Below are positions 34,920 to 45,129 of a stretch of DNA of 64,000 nucleotides, in pieces (position 1 is the first letter of the stretch; every line of letters begins with the position of its first letter). The stretch comes from Acetobacterium malicum subsp. dehalogenans DSM 11527 (GTDB lineage: Bacteria; Bacillota; Clostridia; Eubacteriales; Eubacteriaceae), in NCBI RefSeq assembly GCF_000472665.1, contig NZ_AXAC01000003.1:1-64000 (forward strand), read 5' to 3'. The position numbers and the translations under genes are program-made. The notes under the pieces are model-generated. The model was not told the DNA's origin. It searched no databases and was given only the letters and a program-made list of their open reading frames with translations.

Positions 34920-36113
34920 ATGAATCAGGAGTTTATACGCGCTCTGGATGTAATTCAAGAAGAAAAATCAATTGATAAAGAAGAATTGATTCAAGCAATT
35001 GAAGCGGCCATTACTACAGCATATAAAAAGAATTATGGCAACTCTCATAATGTTGAGATTAACATTGATCGGGAAAATGGCGATATTCAAGTATTTGCAT
35101 TAAAAGAAATTGTCGAAGTTCCCGAAAATGATCACAGTCAGATTTCGCTGGAAAAAGCCCGGGAAGTCGATAGCAACTATGCTGTTGGCGATTTCTTCAG
35201 AAAAGAAGTCCGCCCCAGAGATTTCGGACGAATTGCGGCACAAAATGCCAAACAACTGATCATCCAGCGGATTAAAGAAGCGGAACGCAATATCATCTAC
35301 GATGATTACCTCAAGCGCCAGGATGAAGTATTAACGGGTATTATCAAGCGGATTGAAAAAGGTGTTGTCTATGTTGAGGTTGGAAAACTTGAGGCGGTAA
35401 TGTTGCCTTCGGAACAAACAACAGGTGAGTCTTATACATTGAATCAGCGATTAAAAGTTTATCTGTTGATGGTTAAAAAAACAACCAAAGGACCACAGGT
35501 TAATGTATCGCGAACACATCCAGGGCTGGTAAAACGCTTATTCGAGTCTGAAGTGCCTGAAATCTTTGACGGGATAGTAGACATCGTCTCCATTTCCAGA
35601 GAAGCCGGTTCGCGGACCAAGGTAGCTGTAAAAGCCAATGATCCAAGCATTGATCCAGTAGGTGCTTGTGTCGGCCAAAAAGGCGTTCGGGTGCAAAACA
35701 TCATCAATGAACTGCAAGGCGAAAAAATCGATGTGATTAAGTGGAGTGATAATATTGAAGAATACTTATCCAATGCTTTGAGTCCGGCGAAGGTGGTTGA
35801 AATTATCCCAAATAAAGATGATAAAACTGCGATTGCCATTGTCGATGATTACCAGTTATCTCTGGCTATTGGAAAAGAAGGTCAGAATGTCCGATTGGCG
35901 GCAAAATTAACCGGTTGGAAGATTGATATTAAGAGTAAAATTGATTATGTAAATCAGCATCGAATCACCGATGAAAGCACAAGTGTTTTTACCGACGATA
36001 TTTTACTGGAACTAAAAGAAGAACTGGAATCAGCGGAAGCATTGGAAATTCTGGATGCGTCAATACCTGATGATGATTCGGTATTTGAAGACATTTCAGA
36101 TCTTGAAAATTAA
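34920..36113 (+). CDS. nusA: Transcription termination/antitermination factor NusA
   Basis: A 397-residue RNA polymerase-binding factor. Order: N-terminal polymerase-binding domain (1-125), S1 domain (about 135-200; VLTGIIKRIEKGVVYVEVG), KH1 (NDPSIDPVGACVGQKGVRVQ) and KH2 (LSLAIGKEGQNVRLAAKLTG), then an acidic tail. It lacks the C-terminal repeats of Gram-negative NusA, as usual in Firmicutes. GGAGAAAACG site. Confidence 0.96.
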   Translation: MNQEFIRALDVIQEEKSIDKEELIQAIEAAITTAYKKNYGNSHNVEINIDRENGDIQVFALKEIVEVPENDHSQISLEKAREVDSNYAVGDFFRKEVRPRDFGRIAAQNAKQLIIQRIKEAERNIIYDDYLKRQDEVLTGIIKRIEKGVVYVEVGKLEAVMLPSEQTTGESYTLNQRLKVYLLMVKKTTKGPQVNVSRTHPGLVKRLFESEVPEIFDGIVDIVSISREAGSRTKVAVKANDPSIDPVGACVGQKGVRVQNIINELQGEKIDVIKWSDNIEEYLSNALSPAKVVEIIPNKDDKTAIAIVDDYQLSLAIGKEGQNVRLAAKLTGWKIDIKSKIDYVNQHRITDESTSVFTDDILLELKEELESAEALEILDASIPDDDSVFEDISDLEN

Positions 36114-36140
36114 AGGTTTAATCAATAATATAGCTTTTTA

Positions 36141-36149
36141 TGCTATAAT
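36141..36149 (+). promoter_or_regulatory. Possible internal promoter (extended -10) before ylxR
   Basis: TGCTATAAT at 36141-36149 matches an extended -10 element 31 nt before ylxR. No good -35 is seen. It may give extra expression of ylxR-infB. Confidence 0.45.
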
Positions 36150-36179
36150 ACTTAGATAAAACAATGTCAGGGAGGTACA

Positions 36180-36452
36180 ATGAAAAAAATTCCACAGAGA
36201 ACCTGTGTTATATGCCATTCGAAATTTGATAAGCGCGACTTATTTAGGATTGTATCAGATAAATCTGGTGAAATTTTTTTTGATCCCACTGGAAAAGCAA
36301 ATGGACGCGGTGCCTATGTATGCACGTCTGATGCCTGTGTGGATCAATTCCTGAGTAAAAATTACCTGGAACGGGCATTTAAAAGAAAAGTAGAAAGTGA
36401 TGTTGTCGAAATTGTTCGTCAGCAACTGTCAGAGAAAAAACAAATGAAATAA
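36180..36452 (+). CDS. ylxR: YlxR family RNA-binding protein (DUF448)
   Basis: A 90-residue small protein with the YlxR fold. It has [20 protein letters not shown] near the start and the GRGAYVC signature near residue 44, followed by CVDQFL and a basic C-terminus. Members have been linked to RNase P or nucleic acid binding. It lies between nusA and infB; the L7Ae-like ylxQ that usually follows it is missing here. Confidence 0.93.
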   Translation: MKKIPQRTCVICHSKFDKRDLFRIVSDKSGEIFFDPTGKANGRGAYVCTSDACVDQFLSKNYLERAFKRKVESDVVEIVRQQLSEKKQMK

Positions 36453-36475
36453 TAAATATTGAAGGGAGGAATAAT

Positions 36476-38683
36476 ATGTCAAAATTAAGAGTTTACGATT
36501 TAGCTAAAAAATATAATATTCCCAGTAAAGAATTCGTAGCCATTCTAAATAAGTACAATATTCCTGTAAAAAACCATATGAGCGCCCTGACTGATCAACA
36601 AATTGCGGAGTTTGAAGAAAAATTCGATAAAGATAAGTATCAAGCAGAGCTGGTAGCAGAAAAGAAAAAAGAACCGGTCAAGGAAAGTGTCAAAATCAGT
36701 TCTAATAATGTTGCCCCGAAAGTGAGTTCAGATACAAAAAAAACAACCAGACCACCACAAAAAAATCAACAAAATACAGGGGGCAATGTGCCGAAAAAAG
36801 CAGATGATAAAAAACGACCCGTTTCCAGCAATCAGGGTCAGCAACCAAAGGTTAGAGATCATAGTAAAAAAGAAAAAACAGCACGAAGTGTTTATAAACG
36901 AATAAAAGATGAAAAAAAGAAATCTGTTCAATTAAACCAGATATTTGAAATTCCCGAGTTTTTAACCGTTGGCGAGTTAGCTGACATTCTTGAAATAAGT
37001 GCCACCGAAGTTATTAAAACCCTGATGCTTTCAGGTACTATGGTGAGTATTAACCAGGAGATCGATTTCGAAACGGCAGCCATCGTTGCAGCTGAGTTAG
37101 GTTTTGAAGTCGAAGCGATTAAAATTGAAGATGTTGTTTCAAAAATTCTCGAAGAATATGATGAAGAAGAAAGCGAAAACGAAATTCCCCGCCCTCCGGT
37201 TGTTACGGTTATGGGACATGTCGATCATGGTAAAACGTCACTTCTGGATCGAATTCGTAAAGCAAATGTTATTGCCGGCGAAGCTGGTGGTATCACCCAA
37301 CATATTGGTGCCTATACCGTTAATATCAAAAACCATGCGATTACAGTGATCGATACTCCAGGCCATGAGGCGTTTACAGCGATGCGTTCCCGGGGTGCTC
37401 AAATCACCGATATTGCGGTCCTGGTTGTGGCCGCGGATGATGGTGTTATGCCACAAACCGTCGAAGCCATTAATCATGCCAAAGCGGCCGGTGTTCCAAT
37501 TCTGGTTGCCATCAATAAAATTGATAAGCCAGGAGCAGATCCGGAACGGGTTAAACAGGAATTGACTAAATATAACCTGGTTGTTGAAGAATGGGGCGGC
37601 GAAACGATTGCTGTTAACGTCTCAGCAAAAACCGGTGAGGGGATCGAATCGCTGCTGGAAATGATCATCATGATGTCTGAAATGGAAGAATTGACTGCAG
37701 ATCCAAGCCGTGAAGCCCGAGGAAGTGTCATTGAATCGCAAATTAAACGTGGTAAAGGATCGGTTGCAACCTTATTGGTTCAGCAGGGTACCTTGCATGT
37801 TGGGGATTCTATTATTTCAGGAACGACCTACGGTAAGATCCGGACAATGATTGACGATAAAGGCAAGCGACTGAAGAAGGCTGGCCCATCGACCCCGGTA
37901 GAAATTTCAGGTCTCTCTGATATTCCCGCGGCAGGGGACGATTTCATCGTGCTTGAAAATGAAAAAGAAGCTCGTCAGTTGGCTGAAAAACGAAAAGAAA
38001 TGCAAAAAGGCGAACGTCAACGGCGGTCCAACATTTCCCTCGATGATCTATTTAGTCAGATTCAGGATGGTAACATTCAGGATGTCAACATTATCATAAA
38101 GGCTGATGTTCAGGGTTCTATTGAGGCAATTAAGCAATCCCTTGAAAAACTGGATAATGAAGCAGTACGGATTAATATTATTCACGGTGCAGTTGGCGCC
38201 ATCAATGAAACGGATGTAATGCTGGCTGCCACCTCAAATGCCATTGTGATTGGTTTTAATGTCAGACCGGACAAAAATGCTGTCAAGCTGGCTGAAACCG
38301 AAGAAGTGGATATTCGACTCTATCGGGTTATTTACGATGCGGTTGAAGATATTAAAAAAGCCATGGAAGGAATGCTGGCACCAGAGTTCCGGGAAAAAGT
38401 CATGGGTAATGCAGAAATACGTGAAGTATTTAAAATTCCCAGTATTGGTACTATCGCAGGCTGCTATATTACCGAAGGAAAAATCAACCGAAATGATGAT
38501 GTTCGTATTATTCGCGATGGCATCGTAATTTTGGAAGGTAAAATCGCCTCTTTACGTCGTTTTAAAGATGACGTCAAAGAAGTAAACACCGGCTATGAAT
38601 GTGGAATCGGGATCGAAAAATACAATGATTTAAAAGTTGGCGATAACATCGAAGCATTTACCATGGAAAAAATCGAAAGATAA
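36476..38683 (+). CDS. infB: Translation initiation factor IF-2
   Basis: A 735-residue GTPase that recruits initiator tRNA. The N-terminus has an IF2_N domain ([21 protein letters not shown]) and a lysine-rich linker (about 65-150). G1 is [14 protein letters not shown] at about 247, G3 is DTPGHEAF, and G4 is [10 protein letters not shown]; two beta-barrel domains and the fMet-tRNA-binding C-terminal domain follow. GGGAGGAA site. Confidence 0.97.
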   Translation: MSKLRVYDLAKKYNIPSKEFVAILNKYNIPVKNHMSALTDQQIAEFEEKFDKDKYQAELVAEKKKEPVKESVKISSNNVAPKVSSDTKKTTRPPQKNQQNTGGNVPKKADDKKRPVSSNQGQQPKVRDHSKKEKTARSVYKRIKDEKKKSVQLNQIFEIPEFLTVGELADILEISATEVIKTLMLSGTMVSINQEIDFETAAIVAAELGFEVEAIKIEDVVSKILEEYDEEESENEIPRPPVVTVMGHVDHGKTSLLDRIRKANVIAGEAGGITQHIGAYTVNIKNHAITVIDTPGHEAFTAMRSRGAQITDIAVLVVAADDGVMPQTVEAINHAKAAGVPILVAINKIDKPGADPERVKQELTKYNLVVEEWGGETIAVNVSAKTGEGIESLLEMIIMMSEMEELTADPSREARGSVIESQIKRGKGSVATLLVQQGTLHVGDSIISGTTYGKIRTMIDDKGKRLKKAGPSTPVEISGLSDIPAAGDDFIVLENEKEARQLAEKRKEMQKGERQRRSNISLDDLFSQIQDGNIQDVNIIIKADVQGSIEAIKQSLEKLDNEAVRINIIHGAVGAINETDVMLAATSNAIVIGFNVRPDKNAVKLAETEEVDIRLYRVIYDAVEDIKKAMEGMLAPEFREKVMGNAEIREVFKIPSIGTIAGCYITEGKINRNDDVRIIRDGIVILEGKIASLRRFKDDVKEVNTGYECGIGIEKYNDLKVGDNIEAFTMEKIER

Positions 38684-38720
38684 GCGCAAGCCTATCTTTC
38701 CGACGAAGGAGATAAACAAA

Positions 38721-39104
38721 ATGGCATCTCATCGAAATGAAAAAATTAACGGCTTAATTCAAAGAGAATTAAGTTTAATCATTATTCACAAAATGAAAGA
38801 CAGCCGGATTAAAGACAGCAATGTCAGTATTACCAGGGTCAAAGCGGCTCCGGACCTAAAGACAGCGACCGTCTATGTCAGTATTTTTGGTGATGATCAT
38901 CAGAAAAAAGTTGTTCTTGAATTATTGAATAATGCCAAAAGCTTCTTAAGATCCAGCCTTGGTCAGGTAATTACAGTCCATTCTGTACCAGCGCTGATCT
39001 TTGAAATTGATAATTCGATTGAATATGGTATGCACATTGAATCAATTTTAAAAAGTTTAAAGGACGATAAAGAATTGAAGGATCAGAATGAAGAAGATTC
39101 CTGA
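38721..39104 (+). CDS. rbfA: Ribosome-binding factor A
   Basis: A 127-residue KH-like protein for late 30S assembly. The start is ATG 38721 behind GAAGGAGA, giving MASHRNEKINGLIQRELSLI; a longer reading inside infB is rejected. The family motif VKAAPDLKTATVYVSIFG is near residue 40. Its end overlaps nrnA by 17 nt. Confidence 0.95.
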   Translation: MASHRNEKINGLIQRELSLIIIHKMKDSRIKDSNVSITRVKAAPDLKTATVYVSIFGDDHQKKVVLELLNNAKSFLRSSLGQVITVHSVPALIFEIDNSIEYGMHIESILKSLKDDKELKDQNEEDS

Positions 39105-40047
39105 TGAAATATTAAATTGTTTTCATAATAATCAACGGTTTTTAATTCTGCTTCATCAAAAACCCGATGGCGACGCAATTGGATCAGCAGTGGCTTTGGG
39201 TAAGGGTTTGAAGCAACTGAACAAAACCGTTGATTATTATATTGACCTGCCGCTTGAGGACAAACTGGTTTTCTTTGATGAAATTCAGTACTTTAATCAA
39301 TCGTTGCAGGACAGCTACGACGTCATCGTTTTTTTAGACTGCTCCAGCAGCAGTTTTGCCTATTCACCGGCCGAAATGCCCGCGGCCAAAACCAAACTGG
39401 TTATTGATCATCATAAAAGCAATGCTCATTATGGTGATCTTAACTTTGTCGAAATTACCGGAGCAACTGCTGAAATCGTCTTTCGCATTTTAAAAGGTCT
39501 GCAGGTGGAATTTGACGAAGAAATGGCTGATGCTGTTTTCACCGGAATCACCACCGATACCGGTAGTTTTCAATTTTCCAATGTGACGGTTGACACGCAT
39601 TTAATTGCCAGTGAATTGTATGCCATCAAAACTAACTACGCCCATCTTTCCAAAAGACTGCATACGCAAAAGAATATTGATCAGATGAAAATGACCGGAG
39701 CAGCCATCCATTCGCTGGAAATACTCGATAGTATGCCCATTGCGATGATGATCCTGGACCATGAAACGATCATCAAATTTGGCGGTACCATCAACATCAC
39801 TGACGATGTAGCCAATCTGGGTCAAAATACGATCGGGGTTTCAATCACGGCACTGTTAAAAGAAATCGACGGTGGCGAATACCGGGTCTCTTTGCGGGCA
39901 AAATTCCCCTATGATATTCATGAAATTGCTTTAAAATATGGCGGCGGAGGACATGAACGGGCGGCAGGCTTTAATTTCAGTGGTGATATTAATGAACTGA
40001 AACGTGACCTGATGGAGGTTTATGAGAGTCAAAATGGAGAAAATTAA
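39088..40047 (+). CDS. nrnA: NrnA-type DHH phosphoesterase (nanoRNase/pAp phosphatase)
   Basis: A 319-residue DHH-DHHA1 protein. Metal-binding motifs: KPDGDAIGSAVALGKG near residue 27, FLDCSSSSF near 86, DHHKS near 108, and DTDTGSF-like TTDTGSF near 153. The C-terminal substrate motif is GGGGHERAAGF near 295. In Firmicutes these enzymes degrade 2-5-mer RNAs and 3'-phosphoadenosine 5'-phosphate; some relatives also hydrolyse pGpG from c-di-GMP breakdown. It overlaps rbfA and truB at both ends, implying coupled translation. Confidence 0.9.
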   Translation: MKKIPDEILNCFHNNQRFLILLHQKPDGDAIGSAVALGKGLKQLNKTVDYYIDLPLEDKLVFFDEIQYFNQSLQDSYDVIVFLDCSSSSFAYSPAEMPAAKTKLVIDHHKSNAHYGDLNFVEITGATAEIVFRILKGLQVEFDEEMADAVFTGITTDTGSFQFSNVTVDTHLIASELYAIKTNYAHLSKRLHTQKNIDQMKMTGAAIHSLEILDSMPIAMMILDHETIIKFGGTINITDDVANLGQNTIGVSITALLKEIDGGEYRVSLRAKFPYDIHEIALKYGGGGHERAAGFNFSGDINELKRDLMEVYESQNGEN

Positions 40048-40954
40048 CAGTTTCAATGGCTATCTCAATGTTTACAAAGAAAAAGGCATGACATCTCACG
40101 ATGTGGTGTTTAAGGCCCGAAAAATTCTGAAAACAAAAAAAATTGGTCATACCGGAACGCTGGATCCCGATGCCCAGGGCGTTCTTGTTTTATGCGTTGG
40201 GCAGGCGACAAAAATGGTTGAATATATCACTGACCACGAAAAGGTTTATCAAGCAGAAGTCATCCTCGGGCGGGAAACCGACACCTGTGATTTATCAGGG
40301 ACTATTATTAATGAAAGCGATCAGCGGATCAGCCGGGACGCTTTTGAAAGTATCCTCCCCCAGTTTATGGGTGATATCCAGCAGCGACCACCGATCTATT
40401 CAGCTATTCGGGTGAAGGGAAAAAAACTGTATCACTACGCCAGGAACGGCGAAACAGTGGAGATACCAGAACGGGACGTTCATGTTGCCGGGATCAGTCT
40501 GCTGGAGTTTTGTGAAGCGTCCCAAAAAGCTAAAATCAGGGTAACCTGTTCTAAGGGAACCTATATTCGCTCACTGTGTCGTGATATCGGAAGTGCCCTG
40601 GGGACGTTGGGATGCATGGGAAACCTGATCCGACATCGCGTTGGCAGCTTCAGCATTGACGACGCTTTAACCCTGACTGAGATTGATGCAATCGTCAACC
40701 ACAACCCGAGTACACCGCTTTTTTTCCCATTGGAGTATTCACTTGAACGTTATCCCTGCGTCCGGGCAACCGAGCAGGGTCGTAAGTTTTTACTCAATGG
40801 AAATAAGCTGTTTCAATGGAATATCCATGAATCGCTGGAAAATTTTCAGCTGGGAGAAACCCTGCGCTTATACGATGGCGATCAGCTTATCGGGATGGGC
40901 AGATATGTCCAGAACGAAGAAGGTAACTATATTAAACCGACAAAACTACTGTGA
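40022..40954 (+). CDS. truB: tRNA pseudouridine(55) synthase
   Basis: A 310-residue enzyme that makes pseudouridine 55 in the T loop of tRNAs. The catalytic aspartate lies in GHTGTLDPDAQGVL near residue 48, and RPPIYSAIRVKGKKLYHYARNGE and GTYIRSLCRDIG are present. ATG 40022 is close to GGAGG (3 nt); ATG 40034 is an alternative. It overlaps nrnA by 26 nt. Confidence 0.95.
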   Translation: MRVKMEKINSFNGYLNVYKEKGMTSHDVVFKARKILKTKKIGHTGTLDPDAQGVLVLCVGQATKMVEYITDHEKVYQAEVILGRETDTCDLSGTIINESDQRISRDAFESILPQFMGDIQQRPPIYSAIRVKGKKLYHYARNGETVEIPERDVHVAGISLLEFCEASQKAKIRVTCSKGTYIRSLCRDIGSALGTLGCMGNLIRHRVGSFSIDDALTLTEIDAIVNHNPSTPLFFPLEYSLERYPCVRATEQGRKFLLNGNKLFQWNIHESLENFQLGETLRLYDGDQLIGMGRYVQNEEGNYIKPTKLL

Positions 40955-40962
40955 GGTGAACA

Positions 40963-41871
40963 ATGACAACAAATACTTATCGCGGAGAAAAAATTGTTTT
41001 AGCCCTCGGCTTTTTTGATGGGGTTCATCTGGGACACCAGGCATTACTCGAAGAAACAAAAAAAATCGGCCAACGATTAGGCTGTAAAACAGGGGTTATG
41101 ACCTTTAAAGAACACCCGCTGGAATTGATTTTTCCTAATTATACGCCCTGGCTAATTACCTCCAATGCTGAAAAAGAAGCGATGATTCGGGCGTATGGTG
41201 TTGATTTTGTTTTTTTGAATCCGTTCACCGAAAAGCTGATGAAATTAACTCCAGAGAAATTCATCACTGACTATCTTTTAAAAAAATACAATGTCAAAGT
41301 AGTTGTTGTCGGTTTCAATTACAATTTTGGTTATAAAGGAGCCGGAACAACAGCCACACTAAAAGAACTGGGAAAAAAGTATGGTTTCGAAGTTGAAATT
41401 CTACCGCCATTTATCATTAACACGCACTCGGTCAGCTCAACCTTTATACGCGAACTGATTAGCTGCGGTCAGGTGGATGAGGTTAAGACTTTTCTGGGCC
41501 GGGATTATGCCTTAAGCGGCGTTGTTGTTCAAGGGAAGGGACTGGGTCACCAGTTTGGCATTCCCACTGCCAATATAAAACTAGATAAAAAAATCATCCT
41601 GCCGAGTACCGGCGTTTACTATACCCACGTTCATTATCAGGGAAAATGTTTAAATGGACTGACGAATTTGGGATTCAACCCAACTTTTGAAAAACATCCT
41701 TTCAGTATCGAGACCTATATCTACGATTTTGATGAGGATATTTATAATCAGGAAATCACCATTGAATTTAAGAAAAAAATCAGAGATGAAATAAAATTTG
41801 ACTCGATCGATGATTTAATTAGTCAAATTAAAATGGATATTGACCAGATCAGAAAAGATTTTATTGAATAA
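40963..41871 (+). CDS. ribF: Bifunctional riboflavin kinase/FAD synthetase
   Basis: A 302-residue protein that converts riboflavin to FMN and FAD. The nucleotidyltransferase domain has LALGFFDGVHLGHQALL near residue 11 and VSSTFIRELI near 152. The kinase domain has GKGLGHQFGIPTANI near 192 and TNLGFNPTFE near 230. It lies 8 nt after truB, the usual order. The following rpsO has its own promoter. Confidence 0.95.
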   Translation: MTTNTYRGEKIVLALGFFDGVHLGHQALLEETKKIGQRLGCKTGVMTFKEHPLELIFPNYTPWLITSNAEKEAMIRAYGVDFVFLNPFTEKLMKLTPEKFITDYLLKKYNVKVVVVGFNYNFGYKGAGTTATLKELGKKYGFEVEILPPFIINTHSVSSTFIRELISCGQVDEVKTFLGRDYALSGVVVQGKGLGHQFGIPTANIKLDKKIILPSTGVYYTHVHYQGKCLNGLTNLGFNPTFEKHPFSIETYIYDFDEDIYNQEITIEFKKKIRDEIKFDSIDDLISQIKMDIDQIRKDFIE

Positions 41872-41875
41872 TACA

Positions 41876-41904
41876 TTTACAACGATAAATGTTTATGATA
41901 TACT
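41876..41904 (+). promoter_or_regulatory. Promoter of rpsO
   Basis: TTTACA (41876-41881), 17-nt spacer and TATACT (41899-41904), giving a leader of roughly 80 nt. Confidence 0.6.
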
Positions 41905-41991
41905 CATTAAGTTATTACCATTCACTTAGTTTTTTGACACTCCAACAGAATACTCGGTCTATGGCTAAATTAAAAAACAAGGAGATTTTAA

Positions 41992-42258
41992 ATGATCAGT
42001 AAAGAATTAAAAGCACAGGTAGTTGAAGACTACAAAACACACGAAGGTGACACTGGGTCACCAGAAGTACAAATTGCCTTATTAACAGCACGAATTAATG
42101 ATCTTAACGGACATCTTCAAATCCACAAAAAAGATCATCACTCACGACGCGGCCTGCTCAAACTGGTAGGACAGCGAAGAAGATTATTAACTTATCTGAA
42201 AAACAAAGATATCAATCGATATCGTGAACTAATCCAAAGATTAGGTTTAAGAAAATAA
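41992..42258 (+). CDS. rpsO: Ribosomal protein S15
   Basis: An 88-residue small-subunit protein. It has the complete family pattern [39 protein letters not shown] and the C-terminal [19 protein letters not shown] site. Followed directly by a strong terminator. Confidence 0.98.
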   Translation: MISKELKAQVVEDYKTHEGDTGSPEVQIALLTARINDLNGHLQIHKKDHHSRRGLLKLVGQRRRLLTYLKNKDINRYRELIQRLGLRK

Positions 42259-42262
42259 TTTG

Positions 42263-42289
42263 GGGCGGAGTATTCCGCCCTTTTTTTTT
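42263..42289 (+). terminator. Intrinsic terminator after rpsO
   Basis: GGGCGGA/TCCGCCC stem with a GTAT loop and nine T residues. Confidence 0.93.
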
Positions 42290-42403
42290 ACCTGAAGGTC
42301 ATCAATCAAAATGCGGTAACTAACCCTGATGATTGCAGTCTTCAACCCAGACGGAGTCTTAAAGCACCGCTTCTGGTGAATTATAATAGAAAGCGAGAAA
42401 AGA

Positions 42404-44482
42404 ATGAATATTTTTGAAACTCAAATTGCGGGACGTCCTTTCCGGGTGGAAATTGGCGAAGTTGCACAACTTGCAAAAGGTGCGGCGATGATCAGATATG
42501 GCAAAACAGAAATTTTAGCAGTCGCTTCAGCTTCTAAAAAGCCTCGCGAAGGCATGGATTTTTTTCCATTAAGCTGTGACTATGAAGAAAAACAATACTC
42601 TGTCGGAAAATTCCCCGGCGGTTTTATTAAGCGAGAAGGCCGCCCGACTGAACGGGCAATCCTGAACTCCCGACTGATGGATCGACCGATCCGACCTCTT
42701 TTTCCCAAAGGCTTCCGAAATGACGTTCAGGTTGTTGCCACCGTGATGTCCGTTGACCAGGATAATGCTCCAGAAATTGCGGCGATGATCGGTTCATCGA
42801 TTGCCCTGTCTATTTCAGACATTCCTTTCAATGGCCCCACCGGGGCTGTCGCCGTTGGTTATGTTGATGGCAACTATGTCATCAATCCCAATGAAGCTGA
42901 ACGCGAAATCAGTGATCTGAACCTGGTTGTCTCCGGAACAAAAGATGCCATTATGATGGTGGAAGCCGGTGCCAATGAAGTTTCTGAAGAACTGATGCTG
43001 GAAGCGATCCTGCTGGCGCATGAAGAAATTAAAAAAATTGTCGCTTTCCAGGAAGAAATCATCGCAGTTGTCGGCAAAGAAAAACAGGTTTATACGCTGT
43101 TCACCCCAGCCGAAGAAATCAAAGCCGAAATTGTCGCTTTCTTAGGCGATCAATTATCAACCGCCGTAAAAACAGCTGATAAACTGGAACGACTGGACAA
43201 TATTGAAGCAACGAAAAACTTAGTAAAAGAACATTTCTCTGAAACATATCCCAACCAGGGCAACGAAATCGACGAAGTCCTTAATTCGTTGGTCAAAAAA
43301 GAAATTCGTCGCATGATTCTTGAAGATCGCATTCGTCCGGATAATCGAAAAATGGATGAAATCCGTCAGATTACCGCTAAAATCGACTTTTTAGAAAGAC
43401 CCCATGGTTCAGGATTGTTCACCCGAGGTGAAACTCAGGTACTTTCGGTTGTAACTCTGGGTGTTCTTGGTGACGTGCAAAAACTGGATGGCTTATCGAA
43501 TGAAGACTCCAAACGTTATATTCACCATTATAACTTCCCATCATACAGTGTCGGCGAAGCCCGACCATCACGTGGTCCCGGCCGTCGTGAAATCGGACAT
43601 GGTGCTTTGGCTGAACGCGCGCTGATTCCGGTACTGCCATCTGAAGACGTATTTCCATATGCAATCCGAGTTGTTTCTGAAGTATTAAGCTCAAATGGTT
43701 CTACCTCTCAAGCCAGTGTTTGTGGCAGCTCGCTTTCACTTATGGCAGCCGGGGTACCTCTGAAGGCACCTGTTGCTGGTATTGCTATGGGACTGATCAA
43801 AGAAGATGATAAACTGGCGATCCTTTCCGATATTCAGGGGATGGAAGATTTCCTTGGTGACATGGACTTCAAGGTGGCCGGAACCGCTGACGGTATCACT
43901 GCCATCCAGATGGATATTAAAATCGATGGTATCAACAAGCAGATCCTTACCGAAGCACTGGAACAAGCCCGCATTGGTCGACTGCATATTCTTGGCATTA
44001 TGAATGAAGAAATTGCCGAGTCGCGTAAAGATTTATCACCTTATGCCCCACGAATCATTATTTTCCAGATCAAACCTGATAAAATCCGCGACGTCATCGG
44101 TTCTGGCGGCAAGGTCATTAACAAGATTATTGATGATACCGGGGTTAAAATTGATATTGAAGATGATGGCCGAATTTTCATTGCTTCAGTGGATACCGAA
44201 TCCGGTAACCGGGCCAAGGAAATTATCGAGAACATCGTCAGAGAAGTTGAAGTTGGCGAAGTATTAACCGGTAAGGTTGTTCGAATCATGAATTTTGGCG
44301 CCTTTGTTTCCCTGCCAGGGGGTAAAGATGGTTTAGTTCATATTTCTAAATTAGCCAATGAACGCGTCAACGCCGTTGAAGACGTGGTTAAAATCGGCGA
44401 TGAAGTGACTGTTAAGGTTATGGAAATTGACGCTCAGGGCCGTATCAATCTTTCCCGAAAAGCAATGCTACCAAAGGAATAA
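42404..44482 (+). CDS. pnp: Polynucleotide phosphorylase
   Basis: A 692-residue 3'-5' phosphorolytic exoribonuclease. Two RNase PH domains (about 10-220 and 310-540; the active second copy has [20 protein letters not shown] and [15 protein letters not shown]). A KH domain ([13 protein letters not shown]) and an S1 domain ([26 protein letters not shown]) follow. Length is normal. Dut follows after two bases. Confidence 0.97.
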   Translation: MNIFETQIAGRPFRVEIGEVAQLAKGAAMIRYGKTEILAVASASKKPREGMDFFPLSCDYEEKQYSVGKFPGGFIKREGRPTERAILNSRLMDRPIRPLFPKGFRNDVQVVATVMSVDQDNAPEIAAMIGSSIALSISDIPFNGPTGAVAVGYVDGNYVINPNEAEREISDLNLVVSGTKDAIMMVEAGANEVSEELMLEAILLAHEEIKKIVAFQEEIIAVVGKEKQVYTLFTPAEEIKAEIVAFLGDQLSTAVKTADKLERLDNIEATKNLVKEHFSETYPNQGNEIDEVLNSLVKKEIRRMILEDRIRPDNRKMDEIRQITAKIDFLERPHGSGLFTRGETQVLSVVTLGVLGDVQKLDGLSNEDSKRYIHHYNFPSYSVGEARPSRGPGRREIGHGALAERALIPVLPSEDVFPYAIRVVSEVLSSNGSTSQASVCGSSLSLMAAGVPLKAPVAGIAMGLIKEDDKLAILSDIQGMEDFLGDMDFKVAGTADGITAIQMDIKIDGINKQILTEALEQARIGRLHILGIMNEEIAESRKDLSPYAPRIIIFQIKPDKIRDVIGSGGKVINKIIDDTGVKIDIEDDGRIFIASVDTESGNRAKEIIENIVREVEVGEVLTGKVVRIMNFGAFVSLPGGKDGLVHISKLANERVNAVEDVVKIGDEVTVKVMEIDAQGRINLSRKAMLPKE

Positions 44483-44484
44483 TA

Positions 44485-44937
44485 ATGATCAAGAATTATT
44501 CAATAAAAATACTTAACCAGTCGCAGTTTCCGTTGCCGGAATATCAAACCATTGGTTCTTCAGGCGTGGATTTACGAGCAAATCTTGAAGCAAAAATGAT
44601 CATCATGCCTCATAAGGTTTACCAGATCCCCACCGGTATTTTTTTAGAAATGCCGATTGGTGTTGAAGCCCAAATTCGTGCCCGCAGCGGATTGGCGCTA
44701 AAACATGGGTTATCGCTGGTCAACGGGGTTGGTACCATTGATGCCGATTATCGTGGCGAAATTAAGATAATTTTGATAAACTTATTAGATAAACCGTATC
44801 AGCTGGAGCCGGGTGAGCGGATTGCTCAAATGGTTTTTGCTGAGTATGTCAAAGCCGATTTTATAGAAGTGTTCAGCACGGAAGAATTGGCTAGCAGCGA
44901 ACGTGGCGATGGCGGCTTTGGTCATTCTGGAAAATAA
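44485..44937 (+). CDS. dut: dUTP diphosphatase
   Basis: A 150-residue trimeric dUTPase that keeps uracil out of DNA. The five family motifs are visible: SSGVDLRA, ARSGLALK, NGVGTIDADYRGEI, GERIAQMVF and the C-terminal RGDGGFGHSGK. Begins two bases after pnp, so coupled. Confidence 0.95.
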   Translation: MIKNYSIKILNQSQFPLPEYQTIGSSGVDLRANLEAKMIIMPHKVYQIPTGIFLEMPIGVEAQIRARSGLALKHGLSLVNGVGTIDADYRGEIKIILINLLDKPYQLEPGERIAQMVFAEYVKADFIEVFSTEELASSERGDGGFGHSGK

Positions 44938-45027
44938 TCCGCTGCAAATAATTAAAAGTAAGCTAAAGTCATGAACCTTCATTGATTGCTGCACCGCTTT
45001 CCAATCCTATCTTTATAACACAATCTC

Positions 45028-45056
45028 AAGGTGCAGGTTTACCTGCACCTTTTATC
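45028..45056 (+). terminator. Intrinsic terminator after dut
   Basis: An 11-bp perfect stem, AAGGTGCAGGT with ACCTGCACCTT, very short loop, and TTT tail. Confidence 0.75.
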
Positions 45057-45129
45057 ATATCTTTTATTACGATCGTATAATTTAAATTTGACTCATATAA
45101 ATTCGTGTAACCTAAATTCGAGGAGTATA

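Noticed and set aside
41905-41991. S15 autoregulatory leader before rpsO
   Set aside because: The leader exists, but I could not find a three-way junction or pseudoknot convincing enough to claim a known motif.
45031-45129. Upstream start for ftsK
   Set aside because: It would translate across the dut terminator hairpin; AGGAG lies just before ATG 45130.
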